NCBI GenBank assembly: GCA_002454335.1
Contig: DKIP01000065.1
Coordinates: 1 to 7,003, forward strand
Source of the DNA: Cytophagaceae bacterium UBA6715
GTDB lineage: Bacteria; Bacteroidota; Bacteroidia; Cytophagales; Spirosomataceae
Length of the DNA stretch: 7,003 nt
Direction: 5' to 3'
Shown in pieces: positions 5,272 to 7,003 of the stretch. Numbering within the stretch: position 1 is the first letter of the stretch; the number at the start of each line of letters is the position of its first letter. The notes under the pieces are model-generated. The model saw nothing but the letters and a program-made list of their open reading frames with translations, searched no databases and was not told the origin of the DNA. Both the position numbers and the translations under genes were made by a program.

Positions 5272-6864
5272 TTAATTCGCCACCAATTCAAATAAGTCCT
5301 TATCCATTTGTGGCTTGACCTCACAGGTATTATCCAAATGCATCGTTGGCGTTGCTGCCGCATTATACACCGGCCAGGTTGGTAAGCCTTTATGATTCGG
5401 ATTTCCTGCACGCGCAAAGTTGATCCACGCTTGGCTCACTTTATCCGCTAAGGCATAAGCCTCTTTTCCACCACCCGTCATATTTTCACAACGCGCAATG
5501 TTATTAAAACAGAAGGGCAATTCGAAGCAGTGCATCGATTTATATTTTCCATCCATCACAGGCGACTGCCAAGTAAACAAATACATGTAAACGGGTGCCG
5601 CATTTAATGCCGATTTCAGATTGGCCTGAACCACAGCACCCGGGCGGAAACGCGTATCGACATCCATCAAATCCGATGGCTTCGTATCCGCTGGATAGGC
5701 TTTCTTGACCGCTGCTTTATAGGCATCCGCTTTCGCTCCGTATGTCTTTTTGATGTATGCATCTACTTCCTCTGCTGTTGCATTCGCCATATTCGTCATT
5801 AACGAAGGCATAAATTCATTTTTCACCGTTCCAATCAGCAATGGAACATCCTTCGATAATTTCATTGCCTCATCCGAGAATAATTGATAAGGTAACAGGT
5901 CGCCGTCGACGCTTGGCCCCCAACTCAATCCAAATCCCACGACTGGTTTTCCTGCGGCTTTCATTTGAGCGGCAACCACCTGTAAGGCTTTATTACCCGC
6001 ATTTGCCAAAGTCGCGAATGGCACTTTTTGAAGAGAATCAACACTGATATTCAAAGATTTTAATACTTCTGCTGTAATCGCTTGTGTTGTTGCCTTGTCA
6101 AGCATAGAACCACGGAAGGCTCCACTTTGATTAATCGCTTTGTGAAACAAACCTTTGGCAGAAGGCATTGCCATCAAGGTATTCACCTTGGCTCCCCCAC
6201 CAGATTGACCAAAAATCGTTACATTATTCGGATCACCCCCAAATTGGCTTATATTGGTCTTTACCCATTCCAAAGCGGCTTTCATATCCATCACCGAGTT
6301 ATTTGCTGAATATTTGTACTTATCACCATAGGCTGATAAATCTAAGTATCCCAAAATATTCAAACGGTGATTAATCGAAACGACCACAACATCCCCTTTT
6401 TTGGCTAAATTCTCTCCATCATACGACTTCAATTCCTCCGCAGAACCTGCGGTAAATCCACCTCCATGAATCCAAAACATGACAGGACGCTTTTTCCCAT
6501 CCTTGATACCTGGTGTCCAAACATTCACACGCATGCAATCCTCATTCGTATATCCCCATGAGTGATCGAATACAAATTCGGATTCATCCTGCACTTGCGT
6601 GGTAGGGGTCAACAAAGGAGCAACGGGACCGTATACCAAAGAACTACGAACACCCGACCAAGCTTTGGGTTTGTGTGGCGCTTCGAAACGATTCGCTTCT
6701 GCATAAGGAATGCCCTTGTAGGTATAAATACCGCCATGTACATATCCACGAACTTGTCCAGATTCGGTAGGCACCACAGCTACATCTTTACTTAATGTAA
6801 TCTGTGCCTGCGCAGTCCACGAGCCCAAAAGGCAAATGCCTAAGGCTAAGAATAATTTTTTCAT
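5272..6864 (-). CDS. Exported type-B carboxylesterase (alpha/beta-hydrolase, COesterase family)
   Basis: A 530-aa carboxylic-ester hydrolase of normal length for the family. It starts with a Sec signal, MKKLFLALGICLLGSWTAQA, with probable cleavage after AQA (residue 20), so it acts in the periplasm or outside. Family landmarks appear in order: TYKGIPYAE..RFEAP near 48-63, NEDCMRVNVWTP (107-118), the oxyanion-hole HGGGF (133-137), ALEWVKTNISQFGGDPNNVTIFGQSGGG (197-224) with nucleophile Ser221, Glu350 in GTVKNEF, and His445 in SMHCFELPF. The triad Ser221/Glu350/His445 is therefore complete. The nucleophile elbow is GQSGG; GESAG is the common form in the family, but GQSGG is also seen in bacterial members. 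Cys110, 446, 452, 459 and 514 could form disulfides. The natural substrate cannot be told; polysaccharide-linked acyl groups are possible given the EPS neighbours, but the gene is not in that operon. It appears monocistronic within the window and lacks a Shine-Dalgarno. Confidence 0.93.
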   Translation of the reverse strand: MKKLFLALGICLLGSWTAQAQITLSKDVAVVPTESGQVRGYVHGGIYTYKGIPYAEANRFEAPHKPKAWSGVRSSLVYGPVAPLLTPTTQVQDESEFVFDHSWGYTNEDCMRVNVWTPGIKDGKKRPVMFWIHGGGFTAGSAEELKSYDGENLAKKGDVVVVSINHRLNILGYLDLSAYGDKYKYSANNSVMDMKAALEWVKTNISQFGGDPNNVTIFGQSGGGAKVNTLMAMPSAKGLFHKAINQSGAFRGSMLDKATTQAITAEVLKSLNISVDSLQKVPFATLANAGNKALQVVAAQMKAAGKPVVGFGLSWGPSVDGDLLPYQLFSDEAMKLSKDVPLLIGTVKNEFMPSLMTNMANATAEEVDAYIKKTYGAKADAYKAAVKKAYPADTKPSDLMDVDTRFRPGAVVQANLKSALNAAPVYMYLFTWQSPVMDGKYKSMHCFELPFCFNNIARCENMTGGGKEAYALADKVSQAWINFARAGNPNHKGLPTWPVYNAAATPTMHLDNTCEVKPQMDKDLFELVAN

Positions 6865-7003
6865 GATTGATAGGTTTAGCTATTGTAATAATTTGATACA
6901 ATGATAAGCTTTTTTACCAATATCTCATAACCCTAAACTTTAAGTCGTGGGATCTATCGGTTTTAACCTGGGGCCCTTTCGAAGCAAACCCCAATATTTC
7001 ATA
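6865..7003. other. Upstream region of the esterase, to the right window edge
   Basis: The esterase promoter should lie here on the minus strand, but I cannot point to a convincing TAnnTTTG element. The outer part carries a REP-like fragment (6959-6973). No open frame with coding character reaches the edge. Confidence 0.4.
6959..6973. repeat. Partial REP-like copy at the right edge
   Basis: GGTTTTAACCTGGGG at 6959-6973 is identical to 5193-5207 in the convergent gap. It is preceded by ATC in place of the CCA of the full copy and is followed by CCC. It places the same repeat family on both sides of the esterase gene, about 1.75 kb apart and in the same orientation. Confidence 0.7.

Noticed and set aside
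5813..6468. Unusual nucleophile elbow GQSGG as a sign of an inactive or novel esterase
   Set aside because: The triad Ser221/Glu350/His445 and oxyanion HGGGF are all present, and GQSGG is a known variant in bacterial type-B carboxylesterases.
5841..6795. Several plus-strand open frames of 68-77 codons within the esterase gene
   Set aside because: All are antisense to the esterase, whose signal peptide, catalytic triad and family motifs are continuous.

Overview
The window looks like a piece of a Bacteroidota chromosome, plausibly a Cytophagales-type aquatic or soil bacterium. The clade call is an inference. It rests on low G+C, Bacteroidota-style exopolysaccharide export proteins, a lipoprotein built of Fn3-like 'ERGFCYS...YYVKSYAINALGIAYG' repeats, an almost complete lack of Shine-Dalgarno sequences, and short palindromes of the AGCCCCAGGTT/AACCTGGGGCT type. 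No rRNA, tRNA, CRISPR array, insertion sequence or integrase is visible.

Left part (1-1917, minus strand): the first two genes of an exopolysaccharide or capsule export operon. A Wza-type outer-membrane export lipoprotein (1138-1917) is followed after 6 bp by the N-terminal 377 residues of a Wzc/GumC-type chain-length or tyrosine-kinase protein, which runs off the left edge. Together such proteins form the trans-envelope export channel; the rest of the cluster should lie to the left of the window.

Middle (1918-3285): a 290-bp divergent intergenic region, then two small plus-strand genes. One encodes a 154-aa protein with one N-terminal membrane helix and a cytoplasmic domain that I read as winged-helix-like. 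The other encodes a 74-aa Cro/C1-type (XRE) HTH regulator with an inverted repeat just upstream of its start. A strong hairpin follows. Next comes an intergenic region of about 200 bp carrying four copies of the octamer AATATTAC.

Right part (3286-7003): a 611-aa secreted lipoprotein with four Fn3-like repeats and a C-terminal DUF1566 (Lcl C-terminal) domain is convergent with a 530-aa exported type-B carboxylesterase on the minus strand. The convergent gap holds a long hairpin and a cluster of three REP-like palindromes. A fourth, partial copy of the same repeat lies beyond the esterase at the right edge, so the esterase is bracketed by REP-like sequences.

The region reads as envelope and surface biology: polysaccharide export, a surface lipoprotein, an exported hydrolase and two candidate regulators. 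I do not see a clear novel defence or mobile system. The parts that are least explained are the membrane-tethered winged-helix-like protein with its XRE neighbour, the AATATTAC repeats, and the REP-like palindrome family.
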